Positions 8,967-19,009 are shown, counted from the stretch's first letter. The stretch is DNA of 64,000 bases from an uncultured Pelagimonas sp. (GCA_947497905.1 CANMIH010000003.1:62001-126000), one strand, 5' to 3'. Numbers and translations: made by a program. Notes: generated by a model from the sequence alone, not told the origin.

Positions 8967-9730
8967 TTAGCGGTCTGACGCGTTGCAGGCCAAGGCCTTG
9001 GAAAGTGCGGCGTCCGAATAGGGGCCAAGCTTGGTTTGGCTCAAGGCCTTGGCATCAAGCTGGACGGCAACAACCGACCGCCAGCCGCCATCTGCTAGAA
9101 TCAGCTCGGGCCGCTGCCCCGCGCAGTTTCGCAGCCCGCCCACGATGTAATCCCAACCAATCTGGTGATTGGAGACACCCGGCAGTGATGCAACCTGCAC
9201 CAGTTTGTTGTTGGAAAGCCGCCAGACCCGCAGCGTTTTCGCCAGATGGGGGCGATCCACATAGGCCACTTCAATCTGTCCGTCACCATCCAGATCACCC
9301 GCCCCCACAGGGGCCAACCAGCGGTTTCTCTGTCCGATGTATGGCGTCTGCGCAATCCGGCCCGTCTCGTCATAAATGGCCAGACGTGCCCCTTTGCTCT
9401 GATGGCTTTCCACCACCACCACTTCAGGCGCACCATCGCCGGTCACATCCCAAAGCCTGGGCGCAACATCTTCAAACACCAGAGACTGGGGCAAGACCAC
9501 ACGCCACACCGCCCCCTCGGCGGTGGTCAGCTCGAGCGCGCCATATTCAATAGCATCGCCCAAGACTCCATGTGCATAGCGCGTTGTCGGGTCTTGATAG
9601 TGCGCCGAAGTGATGTCCGCCGCGGCAGCCCCGGCCAGCCACACACCCGACATCAGCAGCGCGCCGCGCGCCAACCCCGTCAGCGCGCGCACCAGAGGAC
9701 GCGGCGCCCTGTATCCAAGGCGCCCCGCCA

Positions 9731-9731
<1 letters not shown>
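8967..9731 (-). CDS. Exported FG-GAP/VCBS repeat protein (254 aa)
   Basis: Predicted secreted protein: a basic N-terminus is followed by a hydrophobic segment (ALLMSGVWLAGAAAADI) resembling a cleavable signal ending near residue 38. Two FG-GAP-like calcium loops are visible, DVTGDGAPEVVVVE (about residue 93) and DLDGDGQIEVAYVD (about residue 146), suggesting part of a beta-propeller. Its ATG overlaps the ferredoxin stop codon by one base (TGATG), so it is co-translated with that gene. Why an exported propeller-like protein pairs with a cytoplasmic ferredoxin is not clear. Confidence 0.75.
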
Positions 9732-10072
<341 letters not shown>

Positions 10073-10282
10073 TCATCCGACCACATACCTAGCGACGCAC
10101 CCGCCCCTCTGCCAGTCCCATTTGCGTCATTTTCCAAAGTGCGACGTCGGTAGCAGGCGGTTCTTTCCGGTGAACACCCAGGACACAGATGGCGTGCCAG
10201 CTTAATCCTCCCACTTTGCAGCTCTAAAAAATCCGGCTAAGTTCCACTCCGATCCGTGGCGAAAGATAAGACCCGAGCAGTG

Positions 10283-10789
10283 ATGACACGCATACCCGCT
10301 CTCCTCTGCGCTTTTGCGCTGCTCTCAGGCTGTGACGTACCGCCGTCTCCAGAAGCGCAGTTGGCCGAAACACAAACAGACCAAAATGGAGGCTGTTGGG
10401 CCACGGAATCGCTTCCGGCGATTTATGAACAGGTGCCCGGCGAAATTCAGGTTGTTCAGGCCGAGCTTGCGGAGGACGGGACCGTTATCAGGCCCCCCAT
10501 CTATCGCAAAACCAATGTGCCCCGGGTGGTCCGCCCCCGCAGCAGTCTGCAGTTCGAGGCCCCCTGCCCACCGGTGCTCACGCCTGAATTCATCGCCTCG
10601 CTGCAGCGGGCCTTGTCGGCGCGATCCTATTATAGCGGCACGATCAACGGCACCTGGGATCAGGCCACCCGCGCGGCCGTGCGCCTGTATCAATCCGAGC
10701 GTGGCTTAAACAGCGACAAGCTTTCGCTTGAGACCGCACGGGCGCTGGGGCTAGTTGCCGTTGTTCTTAAGGAAGCTCAAACCGAATAG
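10283..10789 (+). CDS. Lipoprotein with peptidoglycan-binding-like domain
   Basis: Exported lipoprotein of 168 residues. A signal peptide MTRIPALLCAFALLSGC ends in a clear lipobox (L-S-G-C), so the ATG at 10283 is preferred over a GTG at 10256 that would only lengthen the n-region. The C-terminal third (residues ~105-160: TPEFIASLQRALSARSYYSGTINGTWDQATRAAV) matches a peptidoglycan-binding domain 1 repeat. Two cysteines (CWATES and APCPP) may form a disulfide. It probably tethers the envelope to the wall. It converges with degP across a shared terminator zone. Confidence 0.78.
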   Translation: MTRIPALLCAFALLSGCDVPPSPEAQLAETQTDQNGGCWATESLPAIYEQVPGEIQVVQAELAEDGTVIRPPIYRKTNVPRVVRPRSSLQFEAPCPPVLTPEFIASLQRALSARSYYSGTINGTWDQATRAAVRLYQSERGLNSDKLSLETARALGLVAVVLKEAQTE

Positions 10790-10824
10790 GCCCAACCCAA
10801 GTAGGCGTGATACGAAACCTGGCA

Positions 10825-10849
10825 CAAAAAAGGGCGCCTCGCGGCGCCC
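10825..10849 (-). terminator. Rho-independent terminator of degP
   Basis: On the minus strand GGGCGCC-GCGA-GGCGCCC is followed by six T residues. Perfect 7-base GC stem with a GNRA loop, 30 bases past the degP stop. Confidence 0.9.
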
Positions 10850-10878
10850 AATTCTTTGGTTCACATCTTTCGACCGAC

Positions 10879-12345
10879 TTATTCGGCATCAAGGCTCAGG
10901 GCCACAAACCGGGGATCCCCGCCGCGGCGCACCAGCAGAAGCAAGGACTTGCGCCCACCTTCTTTGGCCTCTTCAACGCGTTTCTGCAGATCATCCAGCT
11001 CAAGAACCGGGCTCTGGCCCGCTTCGGTGATGATGTCCCCCGCGCGCAGACCTTTTTCAAAGGCCTGGGAGGTTTCTTCAACACCCACCACAGCCAAACC
11101 ACGTGCGGTCTCCGACAGCTGAAGCTCAGTGCGGATCTCATCCGTCAGCGGGCTCAGGGTCAATCCCATCAGTTCCAGCTGCTTTGGCGCTTCGGGCTCA
11201 GCAGGCGCGGCGGCGGGAACAGCGCCCTGTGCCTCTTCGCGGCGTCCCAAAGTGATTTTGAGGGTCTGTGTTTCGCCATTGCGATTGACAACAACACGCA
11301 CGGTTTTTCCCACCGGCGCATTAGCCACAACGCGCACCAGTTGACGGGTATCTGACACATCCACACCATCAAACGAGATGATCACATCCCCAGCCAGAAC
11401 ACCGCCGTCTTTCGCCGGTCCATCAGGCACATCAGACACGAGCGCGCCGTTCGCCTCTTCCAGACCAAGTGCTTCGGCCACGTCAGGCGTCACATCCTGA
11501 ATGCGCACGCCAAGCCAGCCACGGCGGGTTTCGCCAAACTCTTTCAGCTGATCAACAACACGGGTGACCACATTGGAGGCCATCGAGAACCCGATGCCAA
11601 TCGACCCACCATTGGGCGAGAGGATAGCCGTGTTCACACCAATCACGTCACCATCCATATTGAACAGCGGGCCGCCCGAGTTGCCTCGGTTGATTGCAGC
11701 ATCGGTCTGAATGTAGTCGTCATATGTGCCGCTCAACGCGCGATTGCGGGCAGACACAATGCCAGCCGAGACCGAAAAGCCCTGCCCCAACGGGTTGCCC
11801 ATCGCAACAACCCAATCGCCAACGCGTGCAACATCGCTATCGCCAAACGACACAAATTTCAGCGGCTCATCGGCGGTGACCTTGAGCAGCGCAATATCGG
11901 TGTTTGGATCTGTGCCGATCAATTCCGCAGGAAGTTCAAATCCTTCGAAAAATTCAATCAGGATTTCATCGGCGCCTTCGATCACGTGGTTGTTGGTGAC
12001 GATAAAGCCATCTTCAGAGATGACAAAACCCGAGCCCAGCGCCGAACTGCGACGCGGCTGCTCTCCGTCTCCACGTTCCTGAAACTCGCGGAAAAAATCC
12101 TCAAAGGGTGACCCTTCTGGCACAATACCCTGGGGGCCGGTGCGTTCCGCCACTGTCGTGGAGGTTGTGATATTCACCACCGAAGGGCTGATCCGTTCAG
12201 CCAGATCGGCAAAGCTTTCGGGGGCGCCACGTGCGGCGGCCATGAGAGATTGTGACAAGACCAGAACCATCGACAGCGTGGTCAGCCAGAATAGTCGCAT
12301 CGGCGTGGCCCGGTCCTTTATCTGCGCAAGGGATTGAGGTTTCAC
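10879..12345 (-). CDS. degP: Do/DegP-family periplasmic serine endoprotease
   Basis: HtrA-type protease that degrades or refolds misfolded envelope proteins. The 488-residue product has an N-terminal hydrophobic signal (FWLTTLSMVLVLSQSLMAAARG), then the trypsin-like domain with catalytic His (NNHVIEG), Asp (NTDIALLKV) and Ser (NRGNSGGPLF), followed by two PDZ domains (about 275-365 and 390-480). I keep the GTG start at 12345 because AAGGAG lies six bases upstream; an ATG at 12300 starts right at the signal peptide and has no such site. It follows hflK-hflC-DUF2065, a recurring alphaproteobacterial arrangement, but has its own 364-base leader and a heat-shock-like promoter. Confidence 0.93.
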   Translation of the reverse strand: MKPQSLAQIKDRATPMRLFWLTTLSMVLVLSQSLMAAARGAPESFADLAERISPSVVNITTSTTVAERTGPQGIVPEGSPFEDFFREFQERGDGEQPRRSSALGSGFVISEDGFIVTNNHVIEGADEILIEFFEGFELPAELIGTDPNTDIALLKVTADEPLKFVSFGDSDVARVGDWVVAMGNPLGQGFSVSAGIVSARNRALSGTYDDYIQTDAAINRGNSGGPLFNMDGDVIGVNTAILSPNGGSIGIGFSMASNVVTRVVDQLKEFGETRRGWLGVRIQDVTPDVAEALGLEEANGALVSDVPDGPAKDGGVLAGDVIISFDGVDVSDTRQLVRVVANAPVGKTVRVVVNRNGETQTLKITLGRREEAQGAVPAAAPAEPEAPKQLELMGLTLSPLTDEIRTELQLSETARGLAVVGVEETSQAFEKGLRAGDIITEAGQSPVLELDDLQKRVEEAKEGGRKSLLLLVRRGGDPRFVALSLDAE

Positions 12346-12709
12346 ATTAGACTCCTTGTCTCATTCGGGCGGCTTTGCCTCGTCTGCACCGCCGCCTGCC
12401 TCTTGTCGGGTAGTGTGACAAAGATAGGTGCGCTTGCGCAACACCAAAGGCGGGAATTGCTGACCTCAAGGAATCGTGAGTGGCGATTGGCGCATTCTCG
12501 CCAGTTCAGCGGAATGCCGCGCGTGCTGCTCGTCTTGGATCAGCCGGGTCAGATTGGACACAGCCATGGCTTGGGATAAATGCAGCGGCGACGGACAATC
12601 ACGCCCCTGCATCGGGATTTGAAATCAAGTATATCACAGTTTTCGCACGGAAATGCGTCTTCATTGTCAGGACAGTTTTACCAGTCAAAGCCAGAAAGCC
12701 GCCCCATAT
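12346..12709. other. Gene-free leader between DUF2065 gene and degP
   Basis: 364 bases with no convincing coding region on either strand. The degP-proximal part carries the promoter-like element at 12419-12449 and the ribosome-binding site AAGGAG. I see no structured RNA or repeat in the remainder. Confidence 0.6.
12419..12449 (-). promoter_or_regulatory. Heat-shock sigma (RpoH)-like promoter before degP
   Basis: On the minus strand CTTT, 17 bases, then CCTATCTTTG. The second part fits the alphaproteobacterial RpoH -10 pattern CYTATNTNNG exactly and the -35 CTTG with one mismatch at exactly the expected spacing. Transcription would start about 65 bases before the GTG. Inferred; no expression data. 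Confidence 0.45.
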
Positions 12710-12901
12710 TCATCCCCGCACCAACCACAGCAGGACTATACCGGTGGCAAAGGTCATCAACCCAAGATTGCGGCGCGTTTCAATTGGCATCTCGCGTAGT
12801 GCTTCAAGCAGGCGTTCAATAAGCGAAGGGGCCAGTGCATAGACCAGCCCCTCGATCACGAGAACCAGAGCGATCCCCGTCAGAATATCCGTTCCCGTCA
12901 T
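12710..12901 (-). CDS. DUF2065 small membrane protein (63 aa)
   Basis: Two-helix inner-membrane protein (GIALVLVIEGLVYALAP, and LMTFATGIVLLWLVRG) separated by a charged loop, matching DUF2065 in length and pattern. Its ATG overlaps the hflC stop by 4 bases (ATGA), so it is translated from the hflKC message. The family is typically found next to HflC, which suggests a role with the HflKC-FtsH complex, but no function has been established that I know of. Confidence 0.85.
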   Translation of the reverse strand: MTGTDILTGIALVLVIEGLVYALAPSLIERLLEALREMPIETRRNLGLMTFATGIVLLWLVRG

Positions 12902-13776
12902 TGGGCCGGTTTCTCGTCCTTGAAGTACTCGAAGAATTGACCTTCGGGCGTCATAACGAGAGTCGAATTGCCACCGCGCAGCGCCTGCTCATAGGCCTGA
13001 AGCGAACGATAGAAGGCAAAGAACTCGGCATCGGCACCATAAGCCTCGGCAAAGATCCGGTTGCGTTCCGCATCCGCTTCACCGCGCACAACGTTGGCTT
13101 CACGATCCGCCTCAGATTGGGTCTCAACCACGGTACGATCCGCCAGGGCGCGCACACGCTGGGCCGCTTCGTTACCACGAGCGATTTCATCCGCGGCCTC
13201 ACGCTCCCGCTCAGCGCGCATCCGGGCAAATGTCACCTCAAGGCTGGTGGGGGGAAGGTTGGTCTGTTTCAGACGCACATCCACCACATCCAGACCCAGC
13301 GACAGCGCCTCGGCACGGGCCACATCCCGAATACGGGTGGTCAGCTCACGACGGTCCGACGACAGGATACGATCCGATGTCACCTGATCCGCACCCAGAA
13401 CTTCCCGAATTTTCGCATTCAGAATGCCCGACAGACGGTCTTCTGCAACACGAATGCCGCCAACACCAACCGCCTGACGGAACTGAACCACATCCGCGAT
13501 CCGGTAACGGGCAAAGGCGTCGACAACCAGACGACGGTCATCCGACGGGGTCACTTCGATTTCATTGGTGTCGAAGGACAAGATCCGGTCATCATAGCGC
13601 ACAACCTCTTGGATCAGAGGAATTTTAAATGCGAGACCCGGCTCTTCCTTGACGGCCTTGATCTGACCAAACTGCAGAACCAGAGCCTTCTGACGTTCGT
13701 CGACGACAAAGACCGACGACAGAACAACCACCAGCGCAACAACAAAAACTGGCAGGATATAGGTCGACTTACCCAT
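12898..13776 (-). CDS. hflC: HflC, FtsH protease modulator
   Basis: SPFH/prohibitin-family protein, 292 residues. One N-terminal membrane helix (YILPVFVVALVVVLSSVFVV) anchors a periplasmic SPFH domain. A long alanine/glutamate-rich helix (VRGEADAERNRIFAEAYGADAEFF, about 225-255) ends with the typical Y-E-Q-A-L segment. With HflK it forms a cage around the AAA protease FtsH and limits its access to membrane substrates. It starts one base into the hflK stop codon (TAATG) and overlaps the DUF2065 gene by 4 bases. Confidence 0.94.
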   Translation of the reverse strand: MGKSTYILPVFVVALVVVLSSVFVVDERQKALVLQFGQIKAVKEEPGLAFKIPLIQEVVRYDDRILSFDTNEIEVTPSDDRRLVVDAFARYRIADVVQFRQAVGVGGIRVAEDRLSGILNAKIREVLGADQVTSDRILSSDRRELTTRIRDVARAEALSLGLDVVDVRLKQTNLPPTSLEVTFARMRAEREREAADEIARGNEAAQRVRALADRTVVETQSEADREANVVRGEADAERNRIFAEAYGADAEFFAFYRSLQAYEQALRGGNSTLVMTPEGQFFEYFKDEKPAQ

Positions 13777-14915
13777 TAGTTTTTCCCTCCGCGGCTGGAG
13801 TTCAGCTCATTGAGCGGCAGGTAAGGCACCACACCGCCATCACCGGCCAACGACGGATCAAGGATCATTTTATCCACGTCACCCAGCACGTTTTCCATAG
13901 TCTCCAGATACAGACGACGACGCGTCACATCCGGCGCTTTGGCATATTCTTCCAGAACCGAAGTAAAGCGTGCAGCCTCACCCAGCGCGGCGTTCACCTG
14001 GCTGGCGCGATAGCCCTCTGCCTCTTCCAAAGTCTGAGCCGCCTGACCACGAGCCTCGGCAACCACACGGTTGGCATAGGCATCCGCCTGACGTTCCAGA
14101 CGATCACGTTCCTGTTCAGCTTCCTGAACCTTGCGGAAGGCGTTGATAACCTCCGCAGGCGGATCCGCTTTGTCGAGGTTCACACGCACGATGCTGATGC
14201 CGGATTCATATTCGTCCAAGGTGGCCTGAATATTTTCCTTGGCCGCATCAGCGATGGCACCACGGTCGCGGTTCAAGATCGGCGCCAAGCGGGTCGCCGC
14301 GATAATCTCGCGCATCACCGCCTCAGACACCGCTTCAACCGTCAGCTTTGCGTCGCGGATGTTGAACAGATACTTCGCCGGGTCATTGATGTTCCAGACC
14401 ACCTGGAAATCGATGTCGACGATATTGGCATCGGTGGTCAGCATCAGACCATCCGAGCGCCCGCCGCCAATGGTTTCCGACCGTTCCGAGGTCACATCAA
14501 CAACTTCGGCGGTCACAAAGGGCCAAGGCGCAAAATTCAGACCCGGATTGCCGGTGCTGGAGTATTCGCCCAGAAACAGCTCAACCGACTGTTCTTCGGG
14601 CTTCACGGTATAGAAGCTGCCAAAGGCCCAGAGACCCGCCAGAACCAAAGCGCCCAACACGGCCGTGCCTTTGGTGAAGGCCGGACCACCAGATCCGCCG
14701 CCGGAGCGGCCATTACCGCCGCCCGAACCGCCACGGCCACCCATGAGCACGCGCAGCTGTTCCTGGCCTTTTTTCATCAACTCGTCGATCTCGGGGATCT
14801 GTTGATCCTCGGGACGGCGTCCACCACCGCCTTGGTTGCCCCGGCCATTGTTCTGGCCGCCGCCACCACCGTTGTTTCCGCCACCCCCCCAGGGGCCGCC
14901 GCTGTTACCTGCCAT
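13776..14915 (-). CDS. hflK: HflK, FtsH protease modulator
   Basis: SPFH-family partner of HflC, 379 residues. It has a very Gly/Asn-rich cytoplasmic N-terminus (residues 1-75), a single membrane helix (AVLGALVLAGLWAFGSFYTV, about 85-105), the SPFH domain, and a helical AREA-type segment (ANRVVAEARGQAAQTLEEAEGYR, about 285-310). First gene of hflK-hflC-DUF2065. The 68-base gap upstream contains a GATCAC/GTGATC inverted repeat that may mark its promoter region. Confidence 0.94.
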   Translation of the reverse strand: MAGNSGGPWGGGGNNGGGGGQNNGRGNQGGGGRRPEDQQIPEIDELMKKGQEQLRVLMGGRGGSGGGNGRSGGGSGGPAFTKGTAVLGALVLAGLWAFGSFYTVKPEEQSVELFLGEYSSTGNPGLNFAPWPFVTAEVVDVTSERSETIGGGRSDGLMLTTDANIVDIDFQVVWNINDPAKYLFNIRDAKLTVEAVSEAVMREIIAATRLAPILNRDRGAIADAAKENIQATLDEYESGISIVRVNLDKADPPAEVINAFRKVQEAEQERDRLERQADAYANRVVAEARGQAAQTLEEAEGYRASQVNAALGEAARFTSVLEEYAKAPDVTRRRLYLETMENVLGDVDKMILDPSLAGDGGVVPYLPLNELNSSRGGKN

Positions 14916-14983
14916 GAAGTTTCACCCTTCTTTGGTCTTTTGAGTCGCGATCACCTACTAACCTGTACGTGATCACGAAAAAT

Positions 14984-16345
14984 TCAAGCGGTGCGCGTCG
15001 GATTGCGCATCGTTACAAGCTCTTCTGCCATGACCGGGTGTACGGCCACAACACGATCGAAATCTTCTTTCGTTGCGCCCATCTTCACCGCGATCCCTGC
15101 CAGCTGGATCATTTCACCCGCGCCCGGCGCGACGATATGACAACCCAGAACCTTACGGCTGGCCTGGCTGACAATCAGCTTCATCAATACACGATCGCTG
15201 CGCCCTGCAAAACTCTGCTGCATCGGTTTAAACGATGTGCTGTAGACTTCGATGGGTTCCTGCGCCGCCGCGTCTTCTTCCGACAGACCAATGGTGCCCA
15301 TCTCCGGCTGGGTGAAGATCGCGCTTGGGATCAGCTCGTGATCCACTTTCATCGGCTCGCCCCGGAACACGGTTGATACAAAGGCCATGCCTTCGCGGAT
15401 CGCAACCGGTGTCAGGTTAACGCGGTCGGTCACATCGCCCACCGCATAGATCGACGGCACGGCAGTCTGGCTGTAGTCATCCACCAGAACCTCGCCTTTG
15501 CGGCCCAGTTTTACACCAACCTCTTCCAGGCCCATGTCGTCGGTGTTGGGCACACGACCGGTGGCATACATCACCTGATCAAACACATGTTCCGTGCCAT
15601 TGGTCGCCTTGACCCGAATGCCGCCTTCAACCTTTTCCATCTCAAGCACATTGGTGCCAAGATGCAGATCCACACCACGCTGGATCATTTCCTCGGCCAC
15701 CAGACCACGCGCTTCGTCATCAAAACCGCGCAGGATCTGCGCACCACGATAGAACTGGGTGGTTTTCACACCCAAGCCATTCATAATGCCCGCAAATTCA
15801 CAGGCGATATAGCCCCCGCCCACAATCAGGATCGACTTGGGCAGTTCTGGCAGGTGGAAGATTTCGTTTGAGGTGATCGCAAGATCCGACCCTGGGAACT
15901 CGGGCACCGACACACGGCCGCCCATCGCCAGCAGAATTTGCTTGGCGGATTTGCGGGTCCCATCGGCAAGCTCAACCGTATGCGCATCCACAACCTTGGC
16001 GCGCTGGTCAAATGTCTCAACCCCCGACCCGGCCAAGAGCTTGCGATAGATGCCTTCCAAACGGTCCAGCTCACCGGCCAGTTTGCCGTGGAAGGTATCC
16101 CAGTTGAAATCCCCGGCGGTCATGTCCCAGCCATAGGCCTGCGCGTCCTCCGCCATGTCGCCATAGGTCGAGGCAAAAACCATCAGCTTCTTGGGCACAC
16201 AGCCCCGGATCACACAGGTGCCGCCATAGCGGTCTTCTTCCGCCAGACCAACCTTGGCGCCGGTTTCGCCTGCTGCCACACGGGCGGCGCGTACACCACC
16301 GGACCCACCGCCGATTACAAACAGGTCAAAGTCGAATTCGCTCAT
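14984..16345 (-). CDS. gor: Glutathione-disulfide reductase
   Basis: FAD/NADPH disulfide reductase that regenerates glutathione in the cytoplasm. The 453 residues carry an N-terminal FAD Rossmann motif (VIGGGSGGVRAARVAA), the redox-active disulfide CVIRGC (about 44-49) in the plant/alphaproteobacterial glutathione-reductase form, and an NAD(P)-binding GGGYIACEFAG near 175. The C-terminal dimer domain contains the acid-base pair in AVHPVMAEEL. GAGG lies six bases before the ATG. It is probably monocistronic, with 68 bases to hflK and 209 bases of gene-free DNA upstream. Confidence 0.93.
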   Translation of the reverse strand: MSEFDFDLFVIGGGSGGVRAARVAAGETGAKVGLAEEDRYGGTCVIRGCVPKKLMVFASTYGDMAEDAQAYGWDMTAGDFNWDTFHGKLAGELDRLEGIYRKLLAGSGVETFDQRAKVVDAHTVELADGTRKSAKQILLAMGGRVSVPEFPGSDLAITSNEIFHLPELPKSILIVGGGYIACEFAGIMNGLGVKTTQFYRGAQILRGFDDEARGLVAEEMIQRGVDLHLGTNVLEMEKVEGGIRVKATNGTEHVFDQVMYATGRVPNTDDMGLEEVGVKLGRKGEVLVDDYSQTAVPSIYAVGDVTDRVNLTPVAIREGMAFVSTVFRGEPMKVDHELIPSAIFTQPEMGTIGLSEEDAAAQEPIEVYSTSFKPMQQSFAGRSDRVLMKLIVSQASRKVLGCHIVAPGAGEMIQLAGIAVKMGATKEDFDRVVAVHPVMAEELVTMRNPTRTA

Positions 16346-16554
16346 TGGGGGCCTCTATAAAGTTGTCTCGCCACAGATATTCCACAGCGCAGATAAGAAC
16401 ACCAGAGCAGGAAGTCACCCATGGCGTGCGCACGCTTTTGTTAAAAGCGTTACAGGTTAGGAAAGTGTGACGCGCGGATCTCTATTCACGATAGTTACTC
16501 CCCCGCCTCACAGCCCACATGTCACGTACAGGCAAAACACCAGAGGGTTGCGCC

Positions 16555-17337
16555 CTAGATATCGCTAAACAGATTATCGCTTTCGACGAACTCCAGACGA
16601 TCTTCGTTCACCGTGCCTTCGTTGATGTCCCGTACCTCGATGCGGCCGTCGCCATAACCGATCACCACCTGATCGCAGATATCAATGAACAGCCCGTTTT
16701 CCACGACACCGGGGATCTGATTGACCACCATTGCCAACTGACGTGCATTGCCGATGCGGCCGAGATGAAGGTCAAGAATATGATTGCCTTCATCGGTGAT
16801 GTAAGGCCGCGCCCCATTCATGCGCAGCGTTGCCTTGCGGCCCATGACATCCATCGACACCAAAGCCTCTTCCACCAGCGCCTGTGTGGTCTGCCAGCCA
16901 TAGGGCACCACCTCAACCGGCAGCGGGAAGTTCCCCAGATGCTCCACCTCTTTGGCGGCATCCGCAATCACCACCATCTGGTCCGAGGCCGTTGCCACAA
17001 TCTTTTCCTGCAACAGCGCCCCGCCGCCGCCTTTGATCAGATTGAGATCCGCGTCAAATTCATCGGCCCCATCGATGGTCAGGTCCAGCCAACGTGCTTC
17101 GTCGAGCGACATCACGTCGATCCCCACCTCGCGGGCCAGTTCCGCGGTGCGGGTTGAAGTGGGCACACCTTTGATGCGCAACCCCTGTTCGCGGACCTGC
17201 TCACCAAGGCATCGCACCAACCAGGCCGCCGTCGATCCGGTGCCAAGCCCCACCCGCATGCCATCTTCGACAAACTCGACCGCCTTTTTGGCCGCGACGA
17301 ATTTGGCTTTGTCGATGGGGGAAAGCTCTCCGGTCAT
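16555..17337 (-). CDS. rpiA: Ribose-5-phosphate isomerase A
   Basis: Interconverts ribose-5-phosphate and ribulose-5-phosphate in the pentose phosphate pathway. The 260-residue sequence shows the phosphate-binding GLGTGSTAAWLVRCLG (about 30), the catalytic segment DGADEFDADLNLIKGGGGALLQEK (about 90) and the KEVEHLGNFPLPVEV region. GAGG is five bases before the ATG. It is divergent from cobS across 225 bases. Confidence 0.95.
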   Translation of the reverse strand: MTGELSPIDKAKFVAAKKAVEFVEDGMRVGLGTGSTAAWLVRCLGEQVREQGLRIKGVPTSTRTAELAREVGIDVMSLDEARWLDLTIDGADEFDADLNLIKGGGGALLQEKIVATASDQMVVIADAAKEVEHLGNFPLPVEVVPYGWQTTQALVEEALVSMDVMGRKATLRMNGARPYITDEGNHILDLHLGRIGNARQLAMVVNQIPGVVENGLFIDICDQVVIGYGDGRIEVRDINEGTVNEDRLEFVESDNLFSDI

Positions 17338-17562
17338 GATAACCTCGTTGTGCTGAAATACGCGCTGTCCCTTTGGTTATAAAAGGCACACCGGTATTGC
17401 GCGAGGGGCAAATCGCGCGAATTGCGCTGACACAGCGCCTAAACTGCGCCACCCCCGCAAAAATACGACGCGCTGTTTGTCGCGCTTGCCCTTGCTCCTG
17501 TCGCGGATATGTTGCACCAAGCTCAGCGACGAATTTCGAGCCCGATTTAAGAGGACACCCCC

Positions 17563-18549
17563 ATGACGGACGGCATGATCGATATCAACGCGAAACCGAC
17601 TGAAGAGATCTCGGTCCGTGATGTCTTTGGAATTGATAGCGATATGATGGTGCATGGCTTTCCCGAGCGCACCTCGCGTGTGCCGGAAATCGACAGCACC
17701 TATAAGTTTGATCCCGACACCACACTGGCGATTCTGGCGGGCTTCCGTAACAACCGCCGCGTGATGATTCAGGGCTATCACGGCACCGGTAAGTCGACCC
17801 ACATCGAACAAGTTGCCGCGCGCCTCAACTGGCCTACCGTTCGTGTCAATCTGGACAGTCACATCAGCCGGATCGATCTGATCGGCAAAGACGCGATCAA
17901 ATTGAAGGACGGCAAACAGGTCACCGAGTTCCACGAAGGCATCCTGCCCTGGGCGCTGCGCAACCCAACTGCGATCGTGTTCGACGAATACGATGCGGGC
18001 CGTGCAGACGTGATGTTTGTGATCCAGCGTGTTCTGGAAACCGACGGTAAGCTGACCCTGCTGGACCAGAACGAAATCATCAAACCGCACCCGCATTTCC
18101 GCCTATTTGCCACCGCAAACACCGTGGGTCTGGGTGACACCACCGGCCTGTACCACGGCACCCAGCAGATCAACCAGGCCCAGATGGACCGCTGGTCGCT
18201 CGTGGCCACGCTGAACTATCTGTCGATCGATGCCGAAACCCAGATCGTTCTGTCCAAGGCACCGCACTACAACACCGAAGCCGGTCGCAAACAGATCCGT
18301 CAGATGGTGACCGTGGCCGACTTCACTCGCCGCGCCTTTATGAACGGCGAGCTGTCGACCGTGATGTCGCCACGGACCGTGATCGCTTGGGCGCAGAACT
18401 CGGAAATCTTCCGCAATGTGGGCTATGCCTTCCGCGTGTCCTTCCTGAACAAATGTGACGAGCTGGAACGCCAGACCGTCGCCGAGTTCTACCAGCGCTG
18501 CTTTGACGAAGAACTGCCCGAGAGCGCAGCCAGCGTCAGCCTGGGCTAA
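17563..18549 (+). CDS. cobS: Cobaltochelatase subunit CobS
   Basis: AAA+ ATPase subunit of the aerobic cobaltochelatase CobNST, which inserts cobalt into hydrogenobyrinic acid a,c-diamide in vitamin B12 synthesis. The 328 residues include Walker [11 protein letters not shown] (about 68-76), Walker [11 protein letters not shown] (about 140) and the sensor region ATANTVG. AGAGGA lies before the ATG. It is followed by a strong terminator, so the lipoprotein and cobT beyond must rely on read-through or another promoter. CobN is not in the window, and I see no cobalamin riboswitch in the 225 bases upstream. Confidence 0.95.
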   Translation: MTDGMIDINAKPTEEISVRDVFGIDSDMMVHGFPERTSRVPEIDSTYKFDPDTTLAILAGFRNNRRVMIQGYHGTGKSTHIEQVAARLNWPTVRVNLDSHISRIDLIGKDAIKLKDGKQVTEFHEGILPWALRNPTAIVFDEYDAGRADVMFVIQRVLETDGKLTLLDQNEIIKPHPHFRLFATANTVGLGDTTGLYHGTQQINQAQMDRWSLVATLNYLSIDAETQIVLSKAPHYNTEAGRKQIRQMVTVADFTRRAFMNGELSTVMSPRTVIAWAQNSEIFRNVGYAFRVSFLNKCDELERQTVAEFYQRCFDEELPESAASVSLG

Positions 18550-18583
18550 ACCAAGCCTTCACCCTTTCTTGGGTAGCATCGAG

Positions 18584-18615
18584 AGCACCATCCCTGCGGA
18601 TGGTGCTTTTTCTTT
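18584..18615 (+). terminator. Rho-independent terminator after cobS
   Basis: AGCACCATCC-CTGC-GGATGGTGCT, a perfect 10-base stem followed by TTTTTCTTT. It lies 35 bases past the cobS stop and before the lipoprotein start. Confidence 0.92.
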
Positions 18616-18631
18616 GCGTAAAAGGTGCGCC

Positions 18632-19009
18632 ATGTCTGTTCGCCTCTCTCTAATTTGTCTGGCCCTCTGCGCTGCGGGCTGTGCGCCGCGCCCACCTGCA
18701 GATGCCAATCCCCATGTGGAACAGCTCAAGACCGAGGTCTGGCGTGACCGTCAAACCGTTGAGTTGAAAGGACAGCGCGTTGAGGTCGCGGTGAGCAAAG
18801 ACTATGGCTTTGCCTTGGTGGATGTGGGGGATTTTGGTCTGCGCTTTACCGTGGCAGAGGTGGAAACCGTGGCGGAAATGGCCTCGGGATGTGTGGCCAA
18901 GGATCAGGGGATCTTTGCCATGTACACCAAACACCCTGACAAAAGCTTTGCCGCAAAAGAGGTGAAGGACCACCTCAAGCGCATGTATGTTCCTCTGTGG
19001 TGCATCTAA
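18632..19009 (+). CDS. Small hypothetical lipoprotein (125 aa)
   Basis: Signal peptide MSVRLSLICLALCAAGC with a lipobox-type A-A-G-C, so it is probably lipid-anchored. The mature part is unknown: it has a strand-rich stretch (QRVEVAVSKDYGFALVDVGDFGLRF) and ends with two cysteines (MASGC, PLWCI) that could form a disulfide. The start at 18632 is supported by the signal peptide and an AAAAGGTG upstream; an upstream in-frame extension would run back into cobS and is rejected. It sits between cobS and the racemase-like gene, with no evidence linking it to cobalt. Confidence 0.72.
   Translation: MSVRLSLICLALCAAGCAPRPPADANPHVEQLKTEVWRDRQTVELKGQRVEVAVSKDYGFALVDVGDFGLRFTVAEVETVAEMASGCVAKDQGIFAMYTKHPDKSFAAKEVKDHLKRMYVPLWCI

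Noticed and set aside
17338-17562. Cobalamin riboswitch upstream of cobS
   Set aside because: I looked for the B12-box type core and supporting helices and saw none; the region has only ordinary promoter-like sequence and an AGAGGA ribosome-binding site.
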